Assembly: GCA_014058405.1 (NCBI GenBank)
Contig: CP047423.1
Coordinates: 2,170,001 to 2,234,000 of the forward strand
Source of the DNA: Candidatus Nitrospira kreftii
Lineage (GTDB): Bacteria > Nitrospirota > Nitrospiria > Nitrospirales > Nitrospiraceae
Length of the DNA stretch: 64,000 nucleotides
Reading direction: 5' to 3'
Below the pieces are notes generated by a model. It saw only the letters and a list, made by a program, of their open reading frames with translations. It was not told where the DNA came from and did not search any database. A program made the translations under genes and the position numbers. Each line of letters starts with the position of its first letter. The first letter of the stretch is position 1. Positions 1 to 9,381 of this stretch are shown one piece after another.

Positions 1-121
1 CCGATCGCGAGACCGAGCGCTAGCCCATTCAGACAAGTGCTGATGGAGGGTCGTTTCATTGACAAGCCTCTATCCCACGATCGGCCGCTCTGGTTCATCC
101 CACACAAACTCTTCTCTGGAC

Positions 122-676
122 CTAACCTTCCTCATCGAGTATGCAACGCTCATTGTGAGAGAGCGCTGGAATCTTCCACGCTGCAGCCAGAGCCTGACAG
201 ACGGCGACGACCAGATGGTTGACGGTGGGTTCTGATAAGTATTCTTCATATCGAGCGCTCCCGACCCACGCAACCTGCCGCTCAGGAAGTGTCAGCGCCC
301 GAACCAGAACCGCAGGAGCACGCTGATCTCCGACAAGGCGCACAAAGACCATCTCCTGGAGATCATACTTCTCCGCTACTTCGAGGATAGACTTTTCTTC
401 TACGATCAAAGTTGCGTTGTTGGCACCGCTGAGATGGACACGGATTTCGGCAGGATCCACCACTCGTAGCCCACGCTTGCCGAGCCACAAAATAGCCGTG
501 TGTTCGAGCGTCGGATGGGCTCCCCACACCCCAATGCGCGTGCCTTGAGTAGGAAGCGTCTCATGGACCCCTTCTGCGACAATTCGTGGTGAACAGGCGA
601 CTGCCGCAGTGAGGATCATCGGCCCAAGCAACCATTGAACCTTGATGGACCTGAGATACTCGTGGACACTATTCAT
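122..676 (-). CDS. putative lipoprotein of unknown function
   Basis: 184 aa from the ATG at 676. A longer in-frame ORF exists upstream, but this start puts a hydrophobic segment (about residues 14-28) at the N-terminus, ending in a lipobox-like AVAC at about residues 25-28. The mature part alternates beta-type and helical stretches and contains RIGVWGAHP and VVDPAEIRVHL. The overall feel is of the small CsgG/DUF4136-like periplasmic lipoproteins, but I do not recognise a family. The Shine-Dalgarno is weak. It points away from the cyclase gene at 991, with a 314-bp region between them. Lipoprotein status is inferred from the N-terminus only. Confidence 0.55.
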   Translation of the reverse strand: MNSVHEYLRSIKVQWLLGPMILTAAVACSPRIVAEGVHETLPTQGTRIGVWGAHPTLEHTAILWLGKRGLRVVDPAEIRVHLSGANNATLIVEEKSILEVAEKYDLQEMVFVRLVGDQRAPAVLVRALTLPERQVAWVGSARYEEYLSEPTVNHLVVAVCQALAAAWKIPALSHNERCILDEEG

Positions 677-990
677 CCAACATACACGGCTGTGCCGGTG
701 TGTAACAGGCTGCCTCATTTTTCCTCTTACCTGAACATCCGATGGCTCGCATTCTCTGTCTGTCTTCATGTTGCAGCTCACCATGATCTCGGTGAAACAA
801 CTACTGGAGCATTCCCCAGATTTCACCTACCAGAGGTACCTGGGAAACGCGCCAGTTCTCTTTCATCCGGCCCATCTTTATGGTCTGGATGGCGTGTGGA
901 CACTCAACCGCTTTTCACTCAGATGCGCTCTGCTAAGACCAGCGCTCCATCAACTGAGGGAGCACACATCACAAATAGGGAATCAGCTTC
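677..990. other. divergent intergenic region, no gene supported
   Basis: This region separates the minus-strand lipoprotein from the plus-strand cyclase gene. Short ORFs cross it on both strands, but they lack a ribosome binding site and read out of frame into the cyclase gene. It presumably carries promoters for both directions. I see no clear -35/-10 pair and no copy of the CTAG-N8-CTAG motif found elsewhere. Confidence 0.5.
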
Positions 991-1665
991 ATGAGACGAG
1001 ACAATCAACCGACCGGCTTGAACGATCGAACCGGGCGCGTGGAATGGATCGATATCTCTGTCCCTATTCTGACCGCCATGGTGCACTATCCCGGCACACC
1101 TACGGTCACCATTCAACGTATCAACCAGATAAAATCGGGGGATCCGGCGAACGAATCGCGAATCAGCATGGGAGCCCATACCGGGACTCACATGGATGCT
1201 CCGATTCATTTTCTTCCTGAAGCGGATGGCATCGATCAGATGCCCCTGTCTGCCACGATCGGGCAAACAACGGTCATTCAAATCCATGATCGGCGCCACA
1301 TCACCCGACACGAAGTGATGAGACATTCCATCTCGAAGGGAGACCGTGTCCTCTTTAAAACATATAACTCACCTCGATGCTGGCAGAGCGCACGGTTCCT
1401 GTCGGATTATGTGTATCTCACAATCGAGGCAGCTTTGTGGCTCGTTGACCGAGGTGTGCAGACGGTCGGGATAGACTATCTGTCTGTGGGGGGCTTTAAG
1501 CGGAACGGACCCGAGGTGCATCGTATTCTGTTACGCCATGGAGTCTGGATCATTGAAGGACTCGACCTCACACATGTTGAGCCGGGGACCTACGAGATGG
1601 TTTGTCTTCCACTTCGAATTGTGGGAGCCGGTGGAGCTCCGGCCCGCGCCGTCCTACGACCCTAG
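991..1665 (+). CDS. cyclase family protein (kynurenine formamidase-like metal-dependent hydrolase)
   Basis: 224 aa. It carries the hallmark motif of the Cyclase family (PF04199), GAHTGTHMDAPIHF at residues 61-74, whose His and Asp residues bind the divalent metal. The start of the fold, EWIDISVPI with YPGTPTV, is also typical, as is the C-terminal EGLDLTHVEPGTYEMVCLP. Family members hydrolyse N-formylkynurenine or cyclic amides. No tryptophan catabolic genes are nearby, so the substrate is open. The ATG at 991 follows a weak purine stretch (TAGGGAAT). The first 15 or so residues look unconserved, so a start slightly further downstream is possible. Length is normal for the family. Confidence 0.85.
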   Translation: MRRDNQPTGLNDRTGRVEWIDISVPILTAMVHYPGTPTVTIQRINQIKSGDPANESRISMGAHTGTHMDAPIHFLPEADGIDQMPLSATIGQTTVIQIHDRRHITRHEVMRHSISKGDRVLFKTYNSPRCWQSARFLSDYVYLTIEAALWLVDRGVQTVGIDYLSVGGFKRNGPEVHRILLRHGVWIIEGLDLTHVEPGTYEMVCLPLRIVGAGGAPARAVLRP

Positions 1666-1738
1666 ACTCGTCGAACACGCAGAAAAACAGTCGGTCCGTG
1701 ACATAGTCATGAACCGGTTTTGTTGAACATCCTGCTGC

Positions 1739-1921
1739 CTAGTCGATCACTTTATTCGCCACAATCAACCCGGCCGTCAACAAAATTAGGAAAATGCCTA
1801 GGAACAGATAAAAGGACACCTGGGCAAGCGCCGCCGCTCCTGCAGCGAGGCCGGTGAACCCTAACAATCCGGCTACGACGGACACGATGAAAAACACTGC
1901 GGCCCATTTCAGTAAAGTCAT
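1739..1921 (-). CDS. DUF1328 family small membrane protein
   Basis: 60 aa with two hydrophobic helices (about residues 5-27 and 33-55) joined by a Gly/Ala-rich turn. It matches the short YtjA-like DUF1328 family in length, in the N-terminal [22 protein letters not shown] pattern and in the second helix. The family is widespread, membrane-bound and of unknown function, and is often induced by stress. A good ribosome binding site (GAAGGTG) precedes the ATG. The gene converges with the cyclase gene and is divergent from nhaA. The CTAG-N8-CTAG site at 2077 lies 156 bp upstream. Confidence 0.85.
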   Translation of the reverse strand: MTLLKWAAVFFIVSVVAGLLGFTGLAAGAAALAQVSFYLFLGIFLILLTAGLIVANKVID

Positions 1922-2076
1922 ACGACACCTTCGTTAAAAATGTGCATCTGTCATCTTTTTACCTCTTGAGAGCGGACTATCACCACTGGGGATTACCCTT
2001 GTTCACCCGGTTCGGCCTCCTTCTCTATTCGCCATGCCGCGAGAAAAGGCGAATTCATCACTTATTTTCCTCGAGG

Positions 2077-2092
2077 CTAGGGGAATCACTAG
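2077..2092. promoter_or_regulatory. CTAG-N8-CTAG motif, copy 1 (exact)
   Basis: Exact CTAG-GGGAATCA-CTAG in the divergent region between the DUF1328 gene and nhaA, 107 bp before the nhaA start. It is one of five exact copies in intergenic DNA of this window (the others are at 13138, 34795, 37941 and 39103). A regulatory role is inferred from recurrence and position only. Confidence 0.5.
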
Positions 2093-2198
2093 TGCCCAGG
2101 AGACCAAGCACGCGGGACACTCATTCGTGTTCAGCATGCTCGATCTTCATTCGGTGGCCTGATGAGTTGTCACCTAACACTCGGCCTAAGCCGGATTT

Positions 2199-3566
2199 AT
2201 GGCAACATCCCCTGCAATCGAACCGCGTCCAGCTCATGACCATTCCACCGAGGGAGGGACCGGCGGGAAGCTTGTCAACGCCCAGGGCGATGTTTTGGGT
2301 GGAGCCCTCTTAGTTGGTGCCACGCTGCTCGGTCTGACGTGGGCGAATTCTCCCTGGGGCCAGAGCTATGAGATGCTCTGGCATATCCCCCTTTCGATTT
2401 CATTCGGGGATCTTGTCCTTGAGCGGTCGTTGCTGCATTGGATCAACGATGGGCTCATGGCCATGTTCTTCTTTGTGGCGGGACTCGAGATCAAACGCGA
2501 ATTTCTGGTCGGAGAATTGTCGTCGTTTCGAGAAGCTTCTCTCCCCGTGCTGTGCGCCGTTGGAGGAATGCTCATTCCGGCTCTGTGCTATATCGCCACC
2601 GTCACCATGATGGGGGGAACCGAACGGGCAGCCGACGGCTGGGGGATCCCTATGGCGACCGATATCGCCTTTGCGCTCGGTCTCTTCGCCATTGTTGCTC
2701 GTGGCGCGCCTCCCGGCTTGAGAATCCTTTTGCTCAGCCTCGCGATCGTCGATGATCTCGGCGCCGTGCTCGTCATTGCGTTTTTCTATACGTCGGACTT
2801 ATCCATCATGAGTCTGTATGTTGGGGGAGGATTTCTCGTGGCCTTAACGGCAGCGAACATTGCCGGATTTCGTCATTCTCTTATATACGGCGTCTTAGGA
2901 ATCGGTGGCCTCTGGGTTGCGTTTCTCATATCTGGGGTACACCCCACGGTTGCCGGAGTGCTGGCGGCATTCGCCATTCCAGCACGGCCTCATCTTGACC
3001 GACAAGAGTTCGTCAGGCGAGGCGCCCGTCTCCTCGCGACGTTTCATAAGGCCGGACAGGTCGAGGATTCCCCTTTAGCTAACCCTACCCAAGCTGATGC
3101 AGCCAGAAAGTTGGAACACGTGAGCGATCTTGCTCAAACACCATTACAACGCTTGGAGCATGCCTTACGGCCGTGGACCATGCTCGTTATCATGCCGCTG
3201 TTCGCGCTTTCGAACGCTGGCGTCCCAATCGAGCTAGACACTTTGAAGGCGTTGTCGAGCGCGGTGCCACTCAGCATTCTGGCCGGCCTCATCATCGGGA
3301 AACCATTCGGTATTGCCACTGCCGCATGGCTCGCCGTACGCAGTGGTCTTTCACCTCTCCCGAAAGGCGTATCGTTCAACCATATTCACGCGATTGCCTG
3401 GCTGGGGGGAATAGGGTTTACCATGTCGTTGTTCATCGCCAGCCTGGCGTTCGGCAGCTCTGAACATCTCGCGAATGCCAAAGTCGCAGTCCTCTTGAGT
3501 TCCACCTGTTGCGCTTTTCTGGGGAGTCTGCTTTTGCGTCGTGCCTCGGCAGCTTCGACAACATAA
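2199..3566 (+). CDS. nhaA: Na+/H+ antiporter NhaA
   Basis: 455 aa integral inner-membrane antiporter that exchanges Na+ or Li+ for protons. The family signatures are clear: WINDGLMAMFFFVAGLEIKRE (about residues 81-101), MATDIAFALG with D155, and LAIVDDLGAVLVIAFFYT with the ion-binding Asp pair D185/D186, equivalent to E. coli D163/D164. The length is longer than the 388 aa of E. coli NhaA. The additions are a hydrophilic N-terminal 30 residues and a cytoplasmic loop of about 60 residues (about 270-325) before the last helices. The Shine-Dalgarno at the ATG is weak. It is monocistronic by context, with an exact CTAG-N8-CTAG site upstream. It likely controls pH and salt homeostasis. Confidence 0.95.
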   Translation: MATSPAIEPRPAHDHSTEGGTGGKLVNAQGDVLGGALLVGATLLGLTWANSPWGQSYEMLWHIPLSISFGDLVLERSLLHWINDGLMAMFFFVAGLEIKREFLVGELSSFREASLPVLCAVGGMLIPALCYIATVTMMGGTERAADGWGIPMATDIAFALGLFAIVARGAPPGLRILLLSLAIVDDLGAVLVIAFFYTSDLSIMSLYVGGGFLVALTAANIAGFRHSLIYGVLGIGGLWVAFLISGVHPTVAGVLAAFAIPARPHLDRQEFVRRGARLLATFHKAGQVEDSPLANPTQADAARKLEHVSDLAQTPLQRLEHALRPWTMLVIMPLFALSNAGVPIELDTLKALSSAVPLSILAGLIIGKPFGIATAAWLAVRSGLSPLPKGVSFNHIHAIAWLGGIGFTMSLFIASLAFGSSEHLANAKVAVLLSSTCCAFLGSLLLRRASAASTT

Positions 3567-3687
3567 GCCGTTTGGCTCTCTATGTAAGAGCATTCCAATG
3601 CGTGCGCGCTGGATACGCCGAACTAATCGGATAAGCCAAATCTAGACGATGCTGATCTGCGCGAGCGAAAGAAAGATCACAGGCTTA

Positions 3688-6600
3688 TCATGCCGTGTTC
3701 TTCTGTTGTTTGGGTTCGAACCAAGGAAATATGCTGGGCAGTACCAGCAGCGTAAGGAAAGTCGAGGTGACCAAGCCGCCGATGACGACGATGGCCAACG
3801 GCCGCGTTACCTCCGACCCGACGCCATGGGCCAGCGCGAGGGGAATGAGCCCCAATAGTCCAGTGAGCGCCGTCATGAGGACCGGCCTCAATCTCATCAG
3901 ACAGGCGTTGACGATAGCGTCCTGTCCTTCTTCCCCGTCCTCTCGAAGTTTGAGAATGTACGAGACCAGCACGATCCCATTGAGCACCGCGACGCCGAAC
4001 AGGTTGATGAATCCGACCGACGCGGGCACGCTGAGATATTCTCCGGAGATCCACAAGGCAACGATACCGCCGATAAGCGCAAAGGGAAGATTCAGAATGA
4101 TCAATAACGCATAGCGTACAGAGTTAAACGAGGAGAAAAGGAGAAAAAAGATCAACGCCACCGTGATCGGAACCACAATTTTCAACCGCGCCATGGCCCG
4201 TTCCATGTTCTTAAACGACCCACCCCACATAATCTCATAGTCCGGCGGGACGTTCAGTTGCTTGTCCATCTTGTGTTTCGCTTCTTTCACGACGCTTTCA
4301 ATATCTCTTCCCATGGTGTTGAAACCGACATAGATGCGTCGCTTCAGGCCTTCGCGGCTGACCATCGCCGGGCCTTCCCGAGCCTCAACCAAGGCGATGT
4401 CCCCTAAAGGAACCAGTGCGCCGGTCATGGTCTTCAATAGCAATTGTTTGATGTGACCGACGCTATCGCGGAACGGCTTTGGAAATCGCAGGATGAGGTC
4501 GAACCGTCGGTTTCCCTCGTACACGGTCGTCACGGGTTCGGCACCGATGGCCATTCTGATGATATCGTGGATATCCGATACGTTGATGCCATGTCGTGCA
4601 ATCCGTTCACGATCCACCGTGACGGTCACATAGGATTGTCCGAACAACTGTTCGACGCGGATATCCTTTACCCCCTTCGTCGAGGCCAGAATACTCCGAA
4701 TCGTTTCGGCGGCTGACCGGAGAATTTGAAGATCCTCACCCAGGACCTTGACCACCGTATCAGTCCGCACTCCGCTGAGTACCTCATCCATTCGTTGTTG
4801 AATCGGTTGGCTGAGCAGATAGGATGCGCCGGTCACTTGGTTGATGCGTTGCCTGACAGCATCGTCGATTTCAGCCTTCGTATCGCCCGTCGTCCACTCC
4901 TCAATCGGCTTGAGTGCGAGGACAGGATCACTGGCATTCGGCTCTTGAGGTTCGTTGCCGGTCTCGGAACGCCCGATTTTCGAGACGATAAACTTGGTTT
5001 CGGGCACTTCAAGCGCTGCCCGCTGCATCTGTTTTTCAATTTCGATCGATTCCTCCAACGAAATGCTGGGATGACGGATGGTCTGGGGAGTGATGGCGAG
5101 CTCATTCATGTTCGGGATGAATTCGCCTCCCAAGAATGGAAAGACCGCCAGGCTTCCGGCCAAGAGCACCAGGGACACAATCAACACCACGACGCGATGC
5201 GCGATCGACCAGGTCAATACCGGTTTGTATCCTTTCTTAATCCACCGGACGGCAAACGTATCCTCCCCGGATCCTTTGCGCATCGTAAGAGAGGCCAGTA
5301 CCGGGGATAGGAAAAGCGAAAGAGTCAGTGAACACATCAAGGCGATCATGATGGTATAGGCCAGCGGACTGAACATTTTTCCTTCCACTCCCTGGAGTGA
5401 TAACAGCGGTAAAAATACCACGATGATGATTGTGGTCCCAAAGATCACCGGTCGAGCGACTTCTGCGGCCGCCTCTTTGACGAGCTGATTCAGGTCGGAG
5501 TCGCGTGCCTGTCCCGACAGCATGCGAAAAATGTTCTCCACCATCACGATCGACCCATCCACCATCATGCCGATGGCGATGGCTAATCCGCCTAGCGACA
5601 TGAGGTTAGCGGTGATCCCGACCTGTTTCATGATGAGAAGTGTAGCGAACGGAGCGGTGATCAGCGTCGCCGTCACGATCAGGGCGCTGCGCACGTTACC
5701 CAAAAACAGAAACAGAACCAGGACGACGAGACCGATACCTTCCAGTAATGCGAGGTAGACGGTGTTGAGCGCTTTGGAAATGAGCTCGGCCCTATCATAG
5801 AATGGTTTGATCGTGAGATTGCCAGGCAGCACTCCTTTACGATGGATTTCGTCCACAACGCGCTTGATGCCTTCGACGGCATCGCGTGCGTTGCCGCCCC
5901 GCAGCAACATGACGATACCGCTGACGACTTCCCGCTTCCCGTTGTACACCACGGCACCATGGCGAACGGCCTCTCCAAATCGCACCTCTGCGACATCTCG
6001 GACATAGACTGGGGTACCATCAAACTCCCGCAGCACGATGTTTTCAATGTCGCGGAGCGATTGGATCAGCCCGAGTCCTCGAATGACGGACTTTTCACCA
6101 TGTTTCTCAAGGATGTTCCCGCCCGCATTGGCATTGTTCTGTTCGATGGTATGGAAGACGTCACGAACCGCAAGATGGTATTTCCGAAGCAGGTCAGGGT
6201 TGAGCATCACTTGGTATTGCTTGACAAAGCCACCATGTGACTTGACATCCACAACGTCCGGTACCTTCAACAGCAGGGGTCGGAGCACCCAATCTTGCAA
6301 TGTACGGCGGTCTCTGAGTTCTTCGACGGTTACGGAATGATCGGCATCATCATCGTGTGGTCCTTGGAGAAAGTACTGGTATACCTCTCCGATGGCGGTA
6401 CTGTTCGGCACGATCTCGGAGAAGGACCCTGGCGGAAGCATGCGTTGCGCGCTCTGAATCTGCGTATTGACGACTTGTCGGGCCAGATAGATGTCAATGG
6501 CATCGTCGAAAACGACCGTCATGAGGGAGAGTCCGACCTTGGAGCGTGACCGAATTTCCCGCAGACCCGGAGAACCGGCCAGTTGCAGCTCCAAAGGAAA

Positions 6601-6795
6601 GGTAATGAAACGCTCGACTTCTTCCGGAGACAGGCCGGACGATTTTGTGACCACCTGCACATAGATGGGTGTGGCATCAGGAAAAGCGTCGATCGCAATG
6701 GTCTGGTACGAATAGATTCCACCGGCAATCAGTAAACAGGCGGCCGTCACGATGATGATGCGTTGACGAAGTACGAAGGCGATCAGAGCATCCAT
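3688..6795 (-). CDS. heavy-metal efflux (HME-type) RND pump, CzcA/CusA family
   Basis: 1035 aa inner-membrane proton-driven pump of the CzcA/CusA class, last gene of a three-gene efflux operon. The typical start (MDALIAFVLRQRIII), the first helix, the periplasmic YVQVVTKSSGLSPEEVERFITFP, and the TM4 stretch MMVDGSIVMVENIFRML with the proton-relay Asp are present, with a second helix block near the C-terminus. The region around residues 565-640 reads IPNMNELAITPQT and NASDPVLALKP. The positions of two CusA copper-binding methionines (M573, M672) hold other residues, and the DEGD stretch common in CzcA is also absent, so the substrate cannot be assigned. It lies 7 bp after the adaptor gene and is clearly co-transcribed with it. 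Length is normal for the family. Confidence 0.93.
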   Translation of the reverse strand: MDALIAFVLRQRIIIVTAACLLIAGGIYSYQTIAIDAFPDATPIYVQVVTKSSGLSPEEVERFITFPLELQLAGSPGLREIRSRSKVGLSLMTVVFDDAIDIYLARQVVNTQIQSAQRMLPPGSFSEIVPNSTAIGEVYQYFLQGPHDDDADHSVTVEELRDRRTLQDWVLRPLLLKVPDVVDVKSHGGFVKQYQVMLNPDLLRKYHLAVRDVFHTIEQNNANAGGNILEKHGEKSVIRGLGLIQSLRDIENIVLREFDGTPVYVRDVAEVRFGEAVRHGAVVYNGKREVVSGIVMLLRGGNARDAVEGIKRVVDEIHRKGVLPGNLTIKPFYDRAELISKALNTVYLALLEGIGLVVLVLFLFLGNVRSALIVTATLITAPFATLLIMKQVGITANLMSLGGLAIAIGMMVDGSIVMVENIFRMLSGQARDSDLNQLVKEAAAEVARPVIFGTTIIIVVFLPLLSLQGVEGKMFSPLAYTIMIALMCSLTLSLFLSPVLASLTMRKGSGEDTFAVRWIKKGYKPVLTWSIAHRVVVLIVSLVLLAGSLAVFPFLGGEFIPNMNELAITPQTIRHPSISLEESIEIEKQMQRAALEVPETKFIVSKIGRSETGNEPQEPNASDPVLALKPIEEWTTGDTKAEIDDAVRQRINQVTGASYLLSQPIQQRMDEVLSGVRTDTVVKVLGEDLQILRSAAETIRSILASTKGVKDIRVEQLFGQSYVTVTVDRERIARHGINVSDIHDIIRMAIGAEPVTTVYEGNRRFDLILRFPKPFRDSVGHIKQLLLKTMTGALVPLGDIALVEAREGPAMVSREGLKRRIYVGFNTMGRDIESVVKEAKHKMDKQLNVPPDYEIMWGGSFKNMERAMARLKIVVPITVALIFFLLFSSFNSVRYALLIILNLPFALIGGIVALWISGEYLSVPASVGFINLFGVAVLNGIVLVSYILKLREDGEEGQDAIVNACLMRLRPVLMTALTGLLGLIPLALAHGVGSEVTRPLAIVVIGGLVTSTFLTLLVLPSIFPWFEPKQQKNTA

Positions 6796-6802
6796 CGCCG
6801 TC

Positions 6803-8008
6803 TCATACCTGATCTCCGAAGAGCTCCGATTTAAGGGTAAAGGCGTTTTTCGTCACGATGTAGTCCCCCTCCTGCAACCCCTTCAATATGGTCGTCATCT
6901 CGCCGTTGGACTCACCCGTTTCGATCCACCGGACTTCGAACGTCGCGCGCGCGCTCTGAATAAACACGAACTGTTTCTCTCGACGGCTTTGCACGGCTGC
7001 TTGCGGCACCACCAGCACACCTTCCTCTGGTACTGAATACACGCGGATCATGGCGTACATCTCAGCTTTGAGCTTGAAGTCTGGATTGGGCAATTCCAGC
7101 CGCACACGAAGCGTCCGAGTCCGTGGATCGACGACGTTCCCCACATAGGTAATCGGCCCGCGAAACACCACGTCAGGGTAGCTGGGGAGACGTACTTCGA
7201 CTGACTCAGCGCGCGGAGTATTGGTGGACGGCAGAAACGGGATATCATGTTCCGGCACATCGGCGATCACCCAGACGTGTGAAAGATCGGCGATCACGAA
7301 CAAGGTTTCGGTAGTTTCCACGACCTCCCCAGCCACAATATTGCGCGCAATCACAAAGCCGTGGAACGGCGCCATGATGTGCACACGAGAACGAATAGAT
7401 TTACTTTGCGCAAGATCTTTGATGTCTGCATCACTCATGCCCATCAGGCGCAGACGCTGATAGGCTTCCCGAGTCTCGGCCTGCGCCTGCACCATTTGGC
7501 CTTCGCGTCGTTGTCCCTCGGCAACTGAAAGTATCTCTTCTTTCAACAAGGCCTGCGCACGCTCATACGCGCGGGTGACGACATACAATATCGCCTTCGC
7601 CTTGAGATAGGCTGATTGGGCATCTGCGAATTCCCGACTATCCAGCGTCGCCAGCACCATGCCTGGTTCAACCTCTTGACCCAGGTCGACTTCCACGCTG
7701 GTTGCTCGCCCACGCACAAGAGTCGTGAGGTTCGCCGTTTTCCGTTGATTCAGTTCGATGGTCCCTGGAAAATCACGATGGGTGCGAAAGAGTTGCCGTC
7801 TCACCGGTTCAACTATGATGCCGTTGTCCGCCATCGCTTTGTCGTCGAGGCGGACTGTTTTGGGTGTCTCTCCTTCCCTCGCTTTCTGGGATGTCTCGGC
7901 AGCACTATCTTTCGACCCGGCCTCACACCCGCAGGCAAGGGTCGCAACAATGAAAAGGATGATAAGATACCGCAATGTTCTGCTTGCATCACACAGTCGC
8001 TGAGTCAT
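6803..8008 (-). CDS. RND efflux periplasmic adaptor (CusB/CzcB-like membrane fusion lipoprotein)
   Basis: 401 aa. The N-terminus has a hydrophobic segment ending in TLACGC, a likely lipoprotein signal with two candidate cysteines. The membrane fusion protein layout follows: a beta-barrel and barrel-sandwich half (TTLVRGRATSVEVDLGQEV), a helical hairpin (about residues 130-200, SAYLKAKAILYVVTRAYERAQ), the second lipoyl half (IMAPFHGFVIARNIVAGEVV) and the membrane-proximal domain (VLVVPQAAVQSR). It links the RND pump to the TolC-like channel across the periplasm. It sits 42 bp after the channel gene. I see no His- or Met-rich metal-chaperone extension. Confidence 0.93.
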   Translation of the reverse strand: MTQRLCDASRTLRYLIILFIVATLACGCEAGSKDSAAETSQKAREGETPKTVRLDDKAMADNGIIVEPVRRQLFRTHRDFPGTIELNQRKTANLTTLVRGRATSVEVDLGQEVEPGMVLATLDSREFADAQSAYLKAKAILYVVTRAYERAQALLKEEILSVAEGQRREGQMVQAQAETREAYQRLRLMGMSDADIKDLAQSKSIRSRVHIMAPFHGFVIARNIVAGEVVETTETLFVIADLSHVWVIADVPEHDIPFLPSTNTPRAESVEVRLPSYPDVVFRGPITYVGNVVDPRTRTLRVRLELPNPDFKLKAEMYAMIRVYSVPEEGVLVVPQAAVQSRREKQFVFIQSARATFEVRWIETGESNGEMTTILKGLQEGDYIVTKNAFTLKSELFGDQV

Positions 8009-8050
8009 AGAAGGTCCGATCGATGAATCGCGGTATACCGTCGGCGGGCT

Positions 8051-9358
8051 CTATCGGACATAGAGACTTTGGCCGACGAACCGTTCCAACTGTGTTGTCG
8101 CAATGGAAAGGTCATGGCGGGCCTGCCAGTAATCCAGCATGATTTCACGATGCACTCGTTGGGCGTCCAACACCTGAAGCAAACTGCTTTCGCCGCGCTT
8201 AAAACTAAATTGCGCCATGTGCAGCGCGACCTGCGTTTTGCGCAGCAACCCTTGTTCAAACACCACGACAAGCCGACCTGCCGTCGTGGCATCTCTGAAA
8301 TGTTGATTCACCTGCCGAATGAAGTCATAACGGACACGCAGAAGATTGGCTTCCTCGCGCCGCAATGTCCCCAAGGCTGAGGCAATCTCCCCCTGCCGTT
8401 GGTACCAGATGGGGAAGGGCAAACTGAGGCCTCCTTGCACCGCTTCACGTCCGATTTCACGCCAATAGCCTCCTTGTACGGTCAGGTTGGGGACACGTGC
8501 CTGACGCTCAAAGTCCACCGTCCTGCCGGACTCTTCGATCACTTTTCGAAGACGACGAAGTGTGGGATGTTGTTGGAGCGCGTCTTCAACCAACTTTGTC
8601 CGTTCGAGAGCCGCTGGGATTCGTTCAAACTCACCCTCTATGCTATAGCGAGGGCCGAGCGATCCGGCCGTCAAGCTATCGAGTACGACGCGGCTGACTT
8701 CGACGTTGTTTTCTTCTCGAGTGACCCGCTGTTCGGCTTTGAGAACTTCCACCTCCGCCTTGATTGCTTCGAATCGCGGGGCTTCTCCCAGCTCCACTCG
8801 CCGATCAACGGTCTGACGGATATCTTCAATGATGGCTAGATTCTCTTTTGCAAGCTGAAGGCTTCGCTGCGCAGACAAGAGCGTCCAAAATGCGAGCTTC
8901 ACATCGGCCCGAAGATGGAGCAGGGTTTCATCGTACCCGACAATGGCTCCTTCCAGGCCGGCTTGTGCGGCATTCTTCCGCGCCTCTCGTTTCGGCGGCC
9001 ATTCGAAAGGTTGAGAGACTTGGGCATTATATTCGGCCGCTGTATTGGGTGGCGCCTCCGAGAAGACTCCAGGGCCTAAGACGCCCGCATCCCGAAGGGA
9101 ACCGCGACCGCCGCGCCCCGCGATACTGGGGTTAGGATAGGCGCCGGCCTGGATGACCAATCCTTGCTGGATGTCGATCGCGCCGATGGCACCAGCCGGT
9201 CGTGGGTTGTGATCAATCGCCAACCCGATGACGTCCGGTAAGGAGTACGATCGCTCAATATTCTGTGCCCGTGATTGCTCCTCATTCCAAATGACGAGCA
9301 GCAGCATGAGCGCCACGATGGTGCTCAGCCTTAGACAAGTCCGTCCTACAATCGTCAT
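8051..9358 (-). CDS. TolC-family outer membrane efflux channel
   Basis: 435 aa from the ATG at 9358. A longer ORF reaches 9481 but would run into the upstream Slp-like gene. The chosen start gives a clean signal sequence (LRLSTIVALMLLLVIW). Two outer-membrane efflux repeats follow, rich in long amphipathic helices (LHLRADVKLAFWTLLSAQRSLQLA near residue 150 and RRLRKVIEESGRTVDFERQ in the second half). The protein forms the outer-membrane exit duct of the tripartite pump. The gene follows the Slp-like gene by 23 bp, suggesting one transcript. Confidence 0.9.
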   Translation of the reverse strand: MTIVGRTCLRLSTIVALMLLLVIWNEEQSRAQNIERSYSLPDVIGLAIDHNPRPAGAIGAIDIQQGLVIQAGAYPNPSIAGRGGRGSLRDAGVLGPGVFSEAPPNTAAEYNAQVSQPFEWPPKREARKNAAQAGLEGAIVGYDETLLHLRADVKLAFWTLLSAQRSLQLAKENLAIIEDIRQTVDRRVELGEAPRFEAIKAEVEVLKAEQRVTREENNVEVSRVVLDSLTAGSLGPRYSIEGEFERIPAALERTKLVEDALQQHPTLRRLRKVIEESGRTVDFERQARVPNLTVQGGYWREIGREAVQGGLSLPFPIWYQRQGEIASALGTLRREEANLLRVRYDFIRQVNQHFRDATTAGRLVVVFEQGLLRKTQVALHMAQFSFKRGESSLLQVLDAQRVHREIMLDYWQARHDLSIATTQLERFVGQSLYVR

Positions 9359-9381
9359 GACAGACCTTAGGATCGATCTAT

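Noticed and set aside
3705-3725. T-loop-like GGTTCGAACC, possible tRNA
   Set aside because: It is inside the 3' end of the RND pump gene, and no acceptor or anticodon arm can be placed around it.
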